DNA of 64,000 nt from Saccharicrinis sp963665705 (GTDB lineage Bacteria > Bacteroidota > Bacteroidia > Bacteroidales > Marinilabiliaceae). The stretch is from contig OY762448.1 in assembly GCA_963665705.1 (NCBI GenBank), positions 5,022,001 to 5,086,000 on the forward strand, read 5' to 3'. Shown here one piece after another: positions 25,844 through 33,535 of this stretch; within the stretch, counting starts at the first letter, position 1, and every line of letters begins with the position of its first letter. Both the position numbers and the translations under genes were made by a program. The notes below the pieces were generated by a model. It worked only from the letters and a program-made list of their open reading frames with translations, was not told the DNA's origin and made no database searches.

Positions 25844-27391
25844 TTATTCTTGTGGTATTTCTACATTATTATTAAAAAGATAATCTACAACTTTAGCTAA
25901 ATCTTCATATAATGGTCTATCCTCAATATAAATAGGGAAAATAGCACGAAGTTTATCATATACCTTTCTTGTTGAAGAAGACAACCTTGATGAAACCTGA
26001 AGATAATCAACAGCTTGTAACAACGCCATCATTTCAATTGCTTGTACCTGATATGCATTATCAATCACACGCTTTGTAATTAATGCACTATTTGTTCCCA
26101 TACTAACAATATCCTGATTGTCATTATTTGTTGTGATACTATGAACATACATTGAGTTCGATAGCATTTGATTTTCTGCTGCAGTAGATGTTGCTGTAAA
26201 CTGCATTCCTTGTAATCCTAAATTAAGACCTAGGGTACCTAAGTTTACAAAAGGAGGAAGAATTTCATTAATTTTGCTATTAAAAAGAAATGCGGTTTGA
26301 CGTTCTGAAAGCATCGACATACGTGTAACAGCAAGTTTCAATTTATCCATTTCAATTGAAATATAGTCACCATGGAAATTACCTCCATGGTAAACATTTT
26401 TATTTTCAACATCTACAATTGGATTATCACTTACTGAATTCGCCTCATTTACTACAACTTTTTGAGCAGACTCAACAGCCTCATAAACAGGACCTAAAAT
26501 TTGAGGAACACAACGTAATGAGTAATACTCTTGTACCTTACGCTTAAATATACGCTCATCAACCTCTCCTGAAAAGAAATGTTCTTCGCGACGAGCAATT
26601 AAGTTACTATCTTTAAGTAACATTCGCATTCCTGCTGCAATTTTTTGTTGCCCTTCGTGTTTTTTAACTGAATTTAAGATTACTGAAAAATGATCATCAA
26701 AAGACATCACTATCTCATTCATCATAACAGATGCTATTAATGACCAGTTCATTAACTGTTTTGCTTTGATTACATTAACCAAGCCCACTCCAGTCATTAC
26801 AGAAGTTCCATTAATAAGAGAAAGTCCTTCACGAAGCTTTACTTCTATTGGCTCTATTCCTAATTCTTTGTAAACCTCTTTGGTTAATCTAAATTCACCT
26901 TTATAAGTTACATGACCTTCGCCTATCAAAACCAAGGCAAGATGAGCTAACTGAACCAAATCACCACTAGCTCCCACTCCTCCATGTTCTGGAATAAAAG
27001 GATATACCTTTGAATTAATAAGGGTTTCTAATAGTTCTAAACAAGAAGGATGTATACCTGAATAACCTTGCATAATTGCTCTCATACGAACTAACATAGA
27101 GGCTTTTGCGTATACATCAGGAATTTTTTGACCAGCTCCGGCAGAGTGGCTGCGAATTAAATTATATTGTAAATCAACAAGCTTATCGTCTTCAATACGA
27201 TATTGTGCCATAGGGCCAAGACCAGTATTAATTCCGTAGATTACTTTGTTTTTAGCAAATTTTCCTAAAAACTCATAGCTCTCTTTTACTTTTTGTTTGG
27301 TATCAGAATCAATTTTAATTTCTTGATTCCCAAATAGGATTTCCTCAACAACTTCAATTGTTAAGTCTTTCTCAACACTCAGGTTAATCAT
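25844..27391 (-). CDS. Aromatic amino acid ammonia-lyase (HAL/TAL family)
   Basis: The 515-residue enzyme has the ASG triad (residues 141-143, GGVGASGDLVQLAH) that forms the MIO electrophile, Tyr52 in YGINTGLG, and NDNQDIVSMG in the C-terminal half. The selectivity pair is Ser81-His82 (RSHSAG), the HAL-like pair. Several Bacteroidota enzymes of this subgroup in flexirubin loci are assigned as tyrosine ammonia-lyases, so p-coumarate is the expected product, with histidine as the alternative. It is the first gene of the operon. The 145 bases upstream have only a weak TANNTTTG-like box (27431-27439) and no clear TTTG at the right distance. Confidence 0.85.
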   Translation of the reverse strand: MINLSVEKDLTIEVVEEILFGNQEIKIDSDTKQKVKESYEFLGKFAKNKVIYGINTGLGPMAQYRIEDDKLVDLQYNLIRSHSAGAGQKIPDVYAKASMLVRMRAIMQGYSGIHPSCLELLETLINSKVYPFIPEHGGVGASGDLVQLAHLALVLIGEGHVTYKGEFRLTKEVYKELGIEPIEVKLREGLSLINGTSVMTGVGLVNVIKAKQLMNWSLIASVMMNEIVMSFDDHFSVILNSVKKHEGQQKIAAGMRMLLKDSNLIARREEHFFSGEVDERIFKRKVQEYYSLRCVPQILGPVYEAVESAQKVVVNEANSVSDNPIVDVENKNVYHGGNFHGDYISIEMDKLKLAVTRMSMLSERQTAFLFNSKINEILPPFVNLGTLGLNLGLQGMQFTATSTAAENQMLSNSMYVHSITTNNDNQDIVSMGTNSALITKRVIDNAYQVQAIEMMALLQAVDYLQVSSRLSSSTRKVYDKLRAIFPIYIEDRPLYEDLAKVVDYLFNNNVEIPQE

Positions 27392-27536
27392 ATTTTAAAC
27401 TATTACACACTAGGTTATTTTATCAAGATGCAAAGAAAACAAATTCTTACTACATATAAATACTTATTAAAAAGAAACCTAACGGTAAAGTTTATTTAGA
27501 ATAATTTTAAACAAAATTCTAAAGCTCCTTATCTAT

Positions 27537-28475
27537 CTAATTATCAAGCGCTATAAAATTAGATTTCCCAAATTCATCACCTCTTAATATTATATTATAC
27601 ATATCCTTTACCTGATGAACTTCCTGTACTATTTCCCCTGTGAAATAAGAATGTGTATCGCGAACCGGACGCCTAAATCCTATTATTTCAGAAAGATCAA
27701 TATAAGTGACTGATGGGATTTTAAATCGCTTGGTTTTAGTTCCTAACTGACGTTTTGCTCTGGTAAAAACCTGAAGACCTTTTAATAAAAAATCATGATT
27801 GTTATACAGTACATATGTACGTTTTTGAAATTTTAACTTAGATAACCACTCACCATGTTTCCGATCATTAACTGCGGCACTATTTAAAACAAGATTATCA
27901 AAAATCACCACCTGATCTTCCATTCCTTCTATAGCATAAAGCTTTAGAAAATAATTACCTAAACTATGAGCCATTAGTGAAATCTGCATTTGATGATTAC
28001 TTTCTTTCATTTCTTCAGCTAAGGCTATATAACTTTCAAATATGGATAGGCTTTGATGAATTTTTGCTTGAGATTGAAATAAATTAGATTGTTTTCCTTT
28101 TAGGGTCTTATAAGGCCAGAAGAAAAACACCACTTTTACATCATAAAGCTCTTGAATTAGTAGAGCCCGTTGATATACATCTTCAATCTCTTTACCATAA
28201 CCATGAACGTAAAACAAAACATGTTGCACTCCTATATCTTGATAGGTATTATATAATTCCGTTTTATTCGAAGGCTTTATTCTTATTTTATTATCAATTG
28301 TTGTTGCAGTGTACAAGTTTATAGCATTTTTATCGCTTATTGAGAATCCAATATCATAACCAGCCTGATTAATGTTTATTTCAGCACTTGTCATGAAAAA
28401 TACTTTATCTGAATCTGCCTTTATACCATTAAATACAAATATAGATACAACGATTAATAAAAATAATTTCCTCAT
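27537..28475 (-). CDS. Secreted alpha/beta hydrolase (DUF900-like)
   Basis: A 312-residue protein with a signal peptide (KLFLLIVVSIFVFNGIKA). The middle contains VLFYVHGYGKEI, typical of the oxyanion region, and SLMAHSLGNYFLK with the nucleophile Ser in AHSLGN. A later Asp or His could be in VIFDNLVL and RDTHSYF. It looks like the DUF900 family of lipase-fold hydrolases. It is separated from the pigment operon by 145 bases and from the M16 genes by a terminator, so it is probably a single transcription unit. The substrate is unknown. Confidence 0.65.
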   Translation of the reverse strand: MRKLFLLIVVSIFVFNGIKADSDKVFFMTSAEININQAGYDIGFSISDKNAINLYTATTIDNKIRIKPSNKTELYNTYQDIGVQHVLFYVHGYGKEIEDVYQRALLIQELYDVKVVFFFWPYKTLKGKQSNLFQSQAKIHQSLSIFESYIALAEEMKESNHQMQISLMAHSLGNYFLKLYAIEGMEDQVVIFDNLVLNSAAVNDRKHGEWLSKLKFQKRTYVLYNNHDFLLKGLQVFTRAKRQLGTKTKRFKIPSVTYIDLSEIIGFRRPVRDTHSYFTGEIVQEVHQVKDMYNIILRGDEFGKSNFIALDN

Positions 28476-28521
28476 AACCTCACTCTTTATTGATTAACGT
28501 TTTAATAAATAACATAAACAA

Positions 28522-28555
28522 ACAAAAAAGGTTGACCTGGAAACAGATCAACCTT
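28522..28555 (-). terminator. Rho-independent terminator after the M16 genes
   Basis: On the minus strand the arms AAGGTTGA (28548-28555 side) and TCAACCTT (28528-28535 side) form an 8-bp stem extended by CTG/CAG across one mismatch, followed by six T residues. It lies just downstream of the stop at 28609. Confidence 0.8.
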
Positions 28556-28608
28556 AATATTTTTTGAATAATAATATATTACACCATAATATTCACATGT
28601 TCAAAGAT

Positions 28609-30672
28609 TTAGTTAGCAAAAACATCATCTTGAATCCCTTTATTAACGTATACCTCATTAACACTAATATCGAAAGACTGTGGCCCTACGGCTTGTGTCA
28701 TAATCATTGGAAATTTAACTCCATCAACATCTTTATAATCAGAATACATAGTTACACTTATTCCCTGATCTTGAGGAAGATTTTCAATTTCTTTTACTTT
28801 AAATCCGGTTTCTACGTCGAAGTAAACCGTTTTTTCTTTATGTACAGGATCTGTAATAATCATTTTATAAACATCTTTTCCCTCTAATTTATCCTTACCG
28901 GTTAGTTCAAGACTATAACCAAGTTCTTCGTATTGTAATTCAGGAAAAATAACGGCCTGCAACTCCATTGCCTTCAGCATATCACCCTCAAGTTCTTTTT
29001 TCTGACCTTGCATTATCATTGTTCCCTTAGTACCATCATACACCTGTTTACTTAATATGTTACTACCCATTAGTGTTTCAACACTAATTTTATTGGGTGC
29101 TTTTTGATATGTATTTAATGCTAAATTCATTCCTTGAATAGACATATTACATTTCATCGATAAATCATGAACCGACTGAAGATGTTCAACTCCACCTAAT
29201 GCATCAATATAATTTTTAATTACTTTTTGCGCTGTTAAACCTTTTGGCAAACCGGTTCTTACCACTTTATTTGCATAGTAATCATATTCTGTAATTTGAG
29301 CATCACCAGCAACCTTTTCCATCAATGGTTCAATCGTACTTACATCACCAACAGCAAGATAAATGGCATTTTGTGGTTTTAAGTATTTTTTTGCCATTTC
29401 TTTTACATCATTAACAGATACAGATTCTAATCGTTCCATATAAGTTTCGTAATAATCAACGGGTAATCCATACTTATCAATATTCAATGCAAACCGAGCT
29501 AATGTAGAAGGATCTTCCAATGACCGACCAAAACTTCCAGCCATAGAATTTTTAATTAATACGAGATCTTCTTCTTCTACATCTACATTAATTAATTGAT
29601 TCATTTCCTTTTGTGTTTCTATAAAAGCACTGTCTGTTATAGCTCCTCTTACATTGGATGCCATACGAAAATATCCCATATACTCATCAGACTTCATTCT
29701 GGAATAAGCTCCATAAGTCCATGCTTTATCCTCTCTTAGATTCTTCATTAACCTTGAGCTAAATCCGCCGCCACCAAAAACCTGATTCATTACTCTAGCT
29801 TTAATATAATCATCAGAACCAGGCTTAAGGTCAATTGGGTATGAAATAGAAATATAGGATTGAGGAACGCCATCTTTATTGCTTAAAGCATATATTGGTT
29901 TATCCAGTGCTGTCGGTTTAACAAAATCGTGAGTTGGCACTTCACCTGTTTCCCATTTACCGAAATATTTTTTTACTGTTTTTTTTGCTTCTTTAAGCGT
30001 AATATCTCCAACAATTACCAGGTATGATACATTAGGCTTAAAGTAATTATTGTAATATGCTTTACAATCCTCTAGCTTAATGTTCTCAATAGTTTGTTCA
30101 GAAACAATCTCACCATAAGCTGTTTCTTTTCCAAACATTAAGGCTGATGTAATATTCGAAGTTACTGACCTAGGTTCATCTTTTTGAATCTTAAGTCCGG
30201 ATAGCGTTTGTTTTATTTGCTTATCCAGCTCCTCTTGTGGAAATGAAGGGTGATATAAAACATCAGTCATTAACTCTAATAGTTTATCTTGATGTTTTTT
30301 TAATGAACGCGCCTCAATACCATTACTGGAGGTATTTAAACTGGCTCCTATAAAATCAATTTCTTCATCTATTTGAGCCTTAGTTTTGGTTAAAGTACCT
30401 GCTCTTAACAGATCGCCTGCTATAGTTGAGTAACCTGCTTTATCTCCTTCATAAATTGGATCAATATCCAAAGATAGTGAATAAGAAACAACAGGATATT
30501 TATGATTTTCTACAATAATAACTTTTAGTCCGTTTTTAAGTTCAAACTTAGTATAATCACCCAAATTTAACTTAGTTGCAGGTACTGCTTTAGGTGCTTT
30601 TGTTCTATCCAACTGGGCAAAACCAGTTATTACAGATAGAATAAATAATATAACGAATGAAATTCTTTTCAT
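28609..30672 (-). CDS. M16 family peptidase subunit without zinc site
   Basis: A 687-residue secreted protein (signal peptide up to TGFAQ). Residues 30-460 are two M16 domains (FELKNGLKVIIVENHKYPVVSYSL, and the later VFGGGGFSSRLMKNLREDKAWTYG block typical of the C-terminal half). The HxxEH zinc motif is absent, as the same region reads AGYSTIAGDLLRAGT. An extra C-terminal domain of about 200 residues (from ALGGVEHLQSVHDLSMKC on) resembles an outer-membrane lipoprotein-sorting type beta domain. It would be the non-catalytic partner of the next protein. The two genes are 18 bases apart. Confidence 0.8.
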   Translation of the reverse strand: MKRISFVILFILSVITGFAQLDRTKAPKAVPATKLNLGDYTKFELKNGLKVIIVENHKYPVVSYSLSLDIDPIYEGDKAGYSTIAGDLLRAGTLTKTKAQIDEEIDFIGASLNTSSNGIEARSLKKHQDKLLELMTDVLYHPSFPQEELDKQIKQTLSGLKIQKDEPRSVTSNITSALMFGKETAYGEIVSEQTIENIKLEDCKAYYNNYFKPNVSYLVIVGDITLKEAKKTVKKYFGKWETGEVPTHDFVKPTALDKPIYALSNKDGVPQSYISISYPIDLKPGSDDYIKARVMNQVFGGGGFSSRLMKNLREDKAWTYGAYSRMKSDEYMGYFRMASNVRGAITDSAFIETQKEMNQLINVDVEEEDLVLIKNSMAGSFGRSLEDPSTLARFALNIDKYGLPVDYYETYMERLESVSVNDVKEMAKKYLKPQNAIYLAVGDVSTIEPLMEKVAGDAQITEYDYYANKVVRTGLPKGLTAQKVIKNYIDALGGVEHLQSVHDLSMKCNMSIQGMNLALNTYQKAPNKISVETLMGSNILSKQVYDGTKGTMIMQGQKKELEGDMLKAMELQAVIFPELQYEELGYSLELTGKDKLEGKDVYKMIITDPVHKEKTVYFDVETGFKVKEIENLPQDQGISVTMYSDYKDVDGVKFPMIMTQAVGPQSFDISVNEVYVNKGIQDDVFAN

Positions 30673-30690
30673 TTTTCTATAGTTTATGGT

Positions 30691-32022
30691 TTAGTTAGCT
30701 TTTTGAGAATTAGGAAGATAATATAAGACAACCCTATTTTCTTTATTATAATATTTTTTCGCAACTCTTTGAATATCCTCACGAGTGACGGCTAGATATT
30801 TATCTAATTCTTTATTAATCAAGCTTGCGTCATTAAAATAAGTATAATCGCTTGCCAAATTTTCAGCTACCAAGGCTAACTTTCTACTACTATTAACCAT
30901 ATCGTTTTCTACTTGATTTTTTAACTTCTGAAATTCCTTTTCACTAATCAATTCATCCTGAAGCTTTTTTACTTCTGAAATCATTGCATTTTCAAGTTCT
31001 CCATTATCAACTCCAGCATTTGGTATTGCAAAAGCTAATGTTACACCAGGTTGCTGTAAGCCCAGTGAAAAAGAACTAACCTGAAGGGCTTTTTGTTGGT
31101 TATCAACCAATTCTTTATACAAACGAGAGCTCTGTCCTTTTGAAAGAACATTATTTAATAAATCAACAGCATAATAATCATCATCTCCTAACGCCGGAAT
31201 TTTATATGCTTGCAAAATAAGAGGCATTTGAACATTGCGATAAACAGTATCTCTGACTTCTGTCTGCTGAGGTGCTTCAACAACATTAGGTCGGGGAATT
31301 TCATGAGTCCCCTTAGGAATATCGGAAAAATATTTGCCTACCATTTGTTTAGCTTCCGCTTTATCAATATCTCCTGCTATAACCAAACATGCATTATTAG
31401 GAACATAGAAAGTCTTGTAAAAATTAACAAAATCCTGATCTTTTGCACTTCTAATGTGGTTAGGATCACCTAAAATGGCCCATTTGTATGGATGCTCTTT
31501 ATATACTCTTTCAAAAGTGAGCTCAAGAATATCACCGTACGGCGTATTTTCTGTTCTTTGTTTTTTCTCTTCTATAACCACCTTCTTTTGCGTGGCAATA
31601 CCTATAGAATCTACTCTTGCATGAAGCATTCTTTCAGATTCTAACCACAAACCAAGCTCCAGTTGATTCGAAGGAAGTACTTCATAATAATAAGTTCTGT
31701 CGAAACTGGTATTTGCATTTAAGGTTCCTCCAGCTTTCTCAACATAATTACTGTACTCATGACGAGGTATATTGTCAGAACCCTCAAACATTAAATGCTC
31801 AAAAAAATGTGCAAAACCTGTCAGCTGTGGATTCTCATTTTTTGAGCCCACATTGTACATAACAGAAATATTAACAATTGGTGTGGAATTATCCTGATGT
31901 AGAATTACATGCAGGCCATTGTCTAATTCAAACTCCTCAAATTCGATTGGTTTCATTTGAGCAGTAATACTAAAACTCACTAAAAGGAATGCAAGGATTA
32001 GTTGGTTTTTAATTGTACTCAT
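30691..32022 (-). CDS. M16 family zinc metallopeptidase (catalytic subunit)
   Basis: This 443-residue protein has a signal peptide (up to TAQ, residue 21) and the inverted zinc motif HFFEH at residues 72-76 (AHFFEHLMFEG). The third ligand Glu is probable in the VIEEKKQR segment. The C-terminal half contains LSKGQSSRLYKELVDNQQKAL. It should degrade peptides in the periplasm together with the downstream non-catalytic partner, as in the PqqL/mitochondrial processing peptidase type heterodimers. The first in its operon, it has a 194-base upstream region with an inverted repeat. Confidence 0.85.
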   Translation of the reverse strand: MSTIKNQLILAFLLVSFSITAQMKPIEFEEFELDNGLHVILHQDNSTPIVNISVMYNVGSKNENPQLTGFAHFFEHLMFEGSDNIPRHEYSNYVEKAGGTLNANTSFDRTYYYEVLPSNQLELGLWLESERMLHARVDSIGIATQKKVVIEEKKQRTENTPYGDILELTFERVYKEHPYKWAILGDPNHIRSAKDQDFVNFYKTFYVPNNACLVIAGDIDKAEAKQMVGKYFSDIPKGTHEIPRPNVVEAPQQTEVRDTVYRNVQMPLILQAYKIPALGDDDYYAVDLLNNVLSKGQSSRLYKELVDNQQKALQVSSFSLGLQQPGVTLAFAIPNAGVDNGELENAMISEVKKLQDELISEKEFQKLKNQVENDMVNSSRKLALVAENLASDYTYFNDASLINKELDKYLAVTREDIQRVAKKYYNKENRVVLYYLPNSQKAN

Positions 32023-32112
32023 TTACTACTTTTTTTAAAGTTTATACAAAAAGATCGAGTCAATACTTTATCAATCAGCATGCCTAATATCATTACCTAC
32101 TGATTTACTATC

Positions 32113-32151
32113 AATTAGAACAAACCACATTACTATACACCTGTTCTAATT
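32113..32151. promoter_or_regulatory. 10-bp inverted repeat upstream of the M16 genes
   Basis: The arms AATTAGAACA (32113-32122) and TGTTCTAATT (32142-32151) are exact inverted copies 19 bases apart. A further near-palindrome, GTTCTAATTCGAAC, is at 32143-32156. No T-run follows. It could be an operator or a hairpin behind thiN. The rest of 32023-32217 shows nothing else I can support. Confidence 0.35.
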
Positions 32152-32217
32152 CGAACATTACTTAATTTACATATGTTCGATATCGTACAATTTATTTGAT
32201 AATTTAAAAGAAGAACA

Positions 32218-32835
32218 CTAATATTCTTGATATACTAAGAGATCACCACCCGAAACTTCAAGTTCAAAATTATCTTCTATAGCTTCATTAAGCGTTCCTT
32301 GCCATAACATTGGCAGATTTTGTTTTTGGAGAGGGTATTTTAATTTTTTTGTAGAAATGTGCATTTGAGGATTTGTTGCAAATAAAGATACTTGCTGTCC
32401 CTTATAACTCTTAAAAATTTGATTCTCTGATATTGAAGTAAAAACACCATGGTCGGTATACATTTTTACATTAACCATACTTGCATACTGAGGAAGTAAA
32501 AAAATATTGCCAATCATATGGTCATCACGAAGGCCTGTTGCTCCAACAATTATCACATCATTAAATAAATGATCAGTACACCAATTAACAGCCTTAGTTA
32601 AATCATTAGTTTCCTGATCTGAAAAATGAAATAAAATCTCTCGATATTTATGTTTTAAGTCTTCTTTAAGAGAATCCAAATCTCCAACAATTGCATTGGG
32701 TAGAAAAGTGGTTTTTTCTAATTTATTTACCGCTCCATCACAACAAATAATAAACTCTGCATTTTCCAATTGATTCAACGCTACTGGATGTGTAGGAAAT
32801 AAACCATTTGCAACTATCACTGCCTTTTTATTCAT
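32218..32835 (-). CDS. thiN: Thiamine pyrophosphokinase
   Basis: The ATG at 32835 gives 205 residues; a GTG at 32847 would add four. An AGGTGA stretch lies about eight bases upstream of the ATG. The protein has VIANG-like VIVANGLFP, CCDGAVNKL, and NAIVGDLDSLKED with the catalytic Asp pair. HFSDQETNDLTKAVNWC and VGATGLRDDHMIGN follow. It uses ATP to convert thiamine to thiamine diphosphate in the cytoplasm. It follows pnuT by 19 bases, as in the receptor-PnuT-ThiN salvage loci known from Bacteroidota. Confidence 0.9.
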   Translation of the reverse strand: MNKKAVIVANGLFPTHPVALNQLENAEFIICCDGAVNKLEKTTFLPNAIVGDLDSLKEDLKHKYREILFHFSDQETNDLTKAVNWCTDHLFNDVIIVGATGLRDDHMIGNIFLLPQYASMVNVKMYTDHGVFTSISENQIFKSYKGQQVSLFATNPQMHISTKKLKYPLQKQNLPMLWQGTLNEAIEDNFELEVSGGDLLVYQEY

Positions 32836-32854
32836 CAATAAACTCACCTACAAA

Positions 32855-33457
32855 TTAATTACTGGCATATACTTTGGAAGACTCTAAAATCATATCTTTT
32901 CTCCATTGCATATACCCAACAACAGAAAGTGCCATATAAAAGAAATACAAAACCGAAGTAGGATACAATCCCTTATAGATATACAATACTAAAGAAATAC
33001 CATTAACAATAACCCATACCAACCACTGCTCGATGATTTTTTTAGCTAACATCCACGTGGCAACAATACTCAATGCTGTTGTAAATGCGTCCCAATACGG
33101 TATGTTTCCATCTGTAAAATTCACTAATACATAAGATATTATTAAATAAATAATAATACTAGCAATAAAAAGTGAAACAAACTGTTTCTTATTCAATCCA
33201 ACAACAGGCATTTCATTTTTAGAACTATTTTTTCCTTGTGACCACAACATCCATCCATAAACACTAATCACAACATAGTATACTTGTAATGACATATCTG
33301 CATACAGTTTTGCCACTAGAAAAACATATATATACATTAAAGAAGTTAGTAAACCAACAGGCCACAACCATTTATTCTGCTTGATTTCAAGAGATAAAAA
33401 TATCAAGCCCGATAAAGTTCCAATAATCTCAATAATATGATCAATTATCCAATTCAT
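32855..33457 (-). CDS. pnuT: PnuC-family transporter, probable thiamine transporter PnuT
   Basis: A membrane protein of 200 residues with about seven TM helices and the PnuC-type segments SLIFLSLEIKQNKWLWPVG and YPTSVLYFFYMALSVVGYMQWRK. The start at 33457 is preferred because a longer frame would begin at a TTG inside the -10-like box of its own promoter. PnuC proteins are facilitated vitamin transporters. The gene partner thiN and the riboswitch-controlled TonB receptor upstream identify thiamine rather than nicotinamide riboside as the likely substrate. The kinase would trap it after uptake. Confidence 0.85.
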   Translation of the reverse strand: MNWIIDHIIEIIGTLSGLIFLSLEIKQNKWLWPVGLLTSLMYIYVFLVAKLYADMSLQVYYVVISVYGWMLWSQGKNSSKNEMPVVGLNKKQFVSLFIASIIIYLIISYVLVNFTDGNIPYWDAFTTALSIVATWMLAKKIIEQWLVWVIVNGISLVLYIYKGLYPTSVLYFFYMALSVVGYMQWRKDMILESSKVYASN

Positions 33458-33481
33458 TTGTGAATATACAATATTAAAGTG

Positions 33482-33511
33482 CAAATATACAGCAATGAAA
33501 AACTCCCCAAA
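33482..33511 (-). promoter_or_regulatory. Bacteroidota-type promoter for pnuT-thiN
   Basis: On the minus strand TTTG (33508-33511) and TATATTTG (33482-33489) are separated by 18 bases, close to the TTTG-N19-TANNTTTG consensus. The TTTG lies in the loop/arm edge of the terminator of the preceding TonB receptor gene. It suggests that pnuT-thiN can be transcribed without the riboswitch leader. Confidence 0.5.
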
Positions 33512-33531
33512 ATATCTATTCAGGGAGTTTT
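33499..33531 (-). terminator. Hairpin terminator between the TonB receptor and pnuT
   Basis: The arms AAAACTCCC (33499-33507) and GGGAGTTTT (33523-33531) form a 9-bp stem with a 15-base loop. On the minus strand the stem is followed by TTTTTC. It lies five bases after the receptor stop. Confidence 0.7.
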
Positions 33532-33535
33532 CTAT

